From an uncultured Eubacteriales bacterium (GTDB lineage Bacteria; Bacillota; Clostridia; Christensenellales; Aristaeellaceae), in contig URJB01000096.1 in NCBI GenBank assembly GCA_900548145.1, forward strand, positions 1-5,093: DNA of 5,093 nucleotides. Direction: 5' to 3'. The notes beneath the pieces are model-generated. The model searched no databases. It worked only from the letters and a program-made list of their open reading frames with translations, and was not told the DNA's origin. Shown one piece after another: positions 4,951-5,093 of the stretch (within the stretch, counting starts at the first letter, position 1; every line of letters begins with the position of its first letter). Both the position numbers and the translations under genes were made by a program.

Positions 4951-5093
4951 GAGTGTCAAAAAAGTGGAGGTGCAGGAGGCACTGCTGCCACTCAATCGTC
5001 GCGGAGGACTACTGCCGTAGTCCCCGCTCGTTTCGTGACACACCTGCGGGTCGCTAACCGCCTACGGCGGTTGTGCCCACTGGGCGACGGTGA
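4951..5093. other. Structured non-coding region with nested inverted repeats (leader RNA or dispersed repeat)
   Basis: No credible gene lies here, but pairing is dense. GTGTCA (4953-4958) can pair with TGACAC (5036-5041) and enclose two hairpins. One is AGTGG/CCACT (4963-4967 and 4988-4992) with inner GTGC/GCAC. The other is a long hairpin of GGACTAC/GTAGTCC (5006-5012 and 5017-5023), extended by GCGG/CCGC (5001-5004 and 5024-5027) around one bulged base. A second domain pairs CACC/GGTG (5041-5044 and 5089-5092) and GTCGC/GCGAC (5050-5054 and 5084-5088) around a perfect 7-bp hairpin, AACCGCC/GGCGGTT (5056-5072). On the minus strand, hairpin 4963-4992 runs into T6 (4963-4958), a second terminator-like unit. 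The region may continue beyond 5093. It could be a cis-regulatory leader of the transporter, a small RNA, or a dispersed palindromic repeat; I cannot decide. Confidence 0.55.

Noticed and set aside
3792..5057. Long plus-strand open frame of 421 codons opposite the ATPase gene
   Set aside because: It lies antisense to a gene with every ABC ATPase motif intact. The product is low in hydrophobic core and rich in His, Gly and Ala, as expected from the reverse of GC-rich codons, and has no recognisable domain.
4992..5093. Minus-strand open stretch of 33 codons entering from the right edge
   Set aside because: It is Arg/Thr-rich, follows the palindromes and ends at a TGA inside the structured region. 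The C-terminus of an upstream gene cannot be excluded, but nothing supports it.
4914..5093. Fur box or other known operator for an iron importer
   Set aside because: I looked for a GATAATGATAATCATTATC-like palindrome near the operon start and found none. The promoter may lie outside the window.
4951..5093. tRNA gene or CRISPR array
   Set aside because: The stems do not form a cloverleaf with a T-arm GTTC motif, and there are no regularly spaced identical repeats.

Overview
The window most likely comes from a Gram-positive gut clostridium (Oscillospiraceae/Lachnospiraceae type). Almost every gene has a strong AGGAGG-like Shine-Dalgarno site. The mobilization genes belong to families common in integrative elements of Clostridia, and the remaining genes look like moderately GC-rich clostridial chromosome. 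I cannot assign a genus or species.

Layout. Positions 1-1315 (all minus strand) are a compact conjugation/mobilization module. Read in the direction of transcription it holds a DUF3846-type protein (1315-836), a MobC-like relaxosome accessory protein (833-486), a small CD1845-type membrane protein (473-183) and the first 37 codons of a Tn1549-type relaxase (112-1, running off the window). The first three genes are 2 and 12 bases apart. An intrinsic terminator-like hairpin lies between the third gene and the relaxase. Positions 1316-1411 are a short gap in which the mobile module ends and ordinary chromosome begins; no integrase, recombinase or clear att site is visible there. Positions 1412-2107 (plus strand) encode a 231-residue VCBS/FG-GAP-like protein of unknown function. 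It converges on the next operon, and the two share a bidirectional terminator at 2106-2147.

Positions 4901-2162 (minus strand) are a two-gene ABC importer operon. The ATPase (359 aa, PotA/FbpC/CysA class with a TOBE-like tail) comes first, followed after 4 bases by a fused double permease (551 aa, FbpB/SfuB type with two EAA loops). Ferric iron is the most likely substrate class, but it is not proven. The substrate-binding protein is not in the window. Upstream of the ATPase, 4914-5093 is non-coding as far as I can see and rich in inverted repeats. It holds several nested stems, two terminator-like hairpins facing the transporter, and a terminator T-run that ends within about six bases of the ATPase ribosome binding site.

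How it works together. The left module would process and mobilize element DNA: MobC and the relaxase form the relaxosome, and the other two proteins are accessory and uncharacterised. The right operon would power uptake of a metal or small solute. Nothing here is clearly a new system. The parts most worth a second look are the structured region before the transporter, the two cases of a terminator placed directly against a ribosome binding site, and the abrupt junction near 1316-1411.
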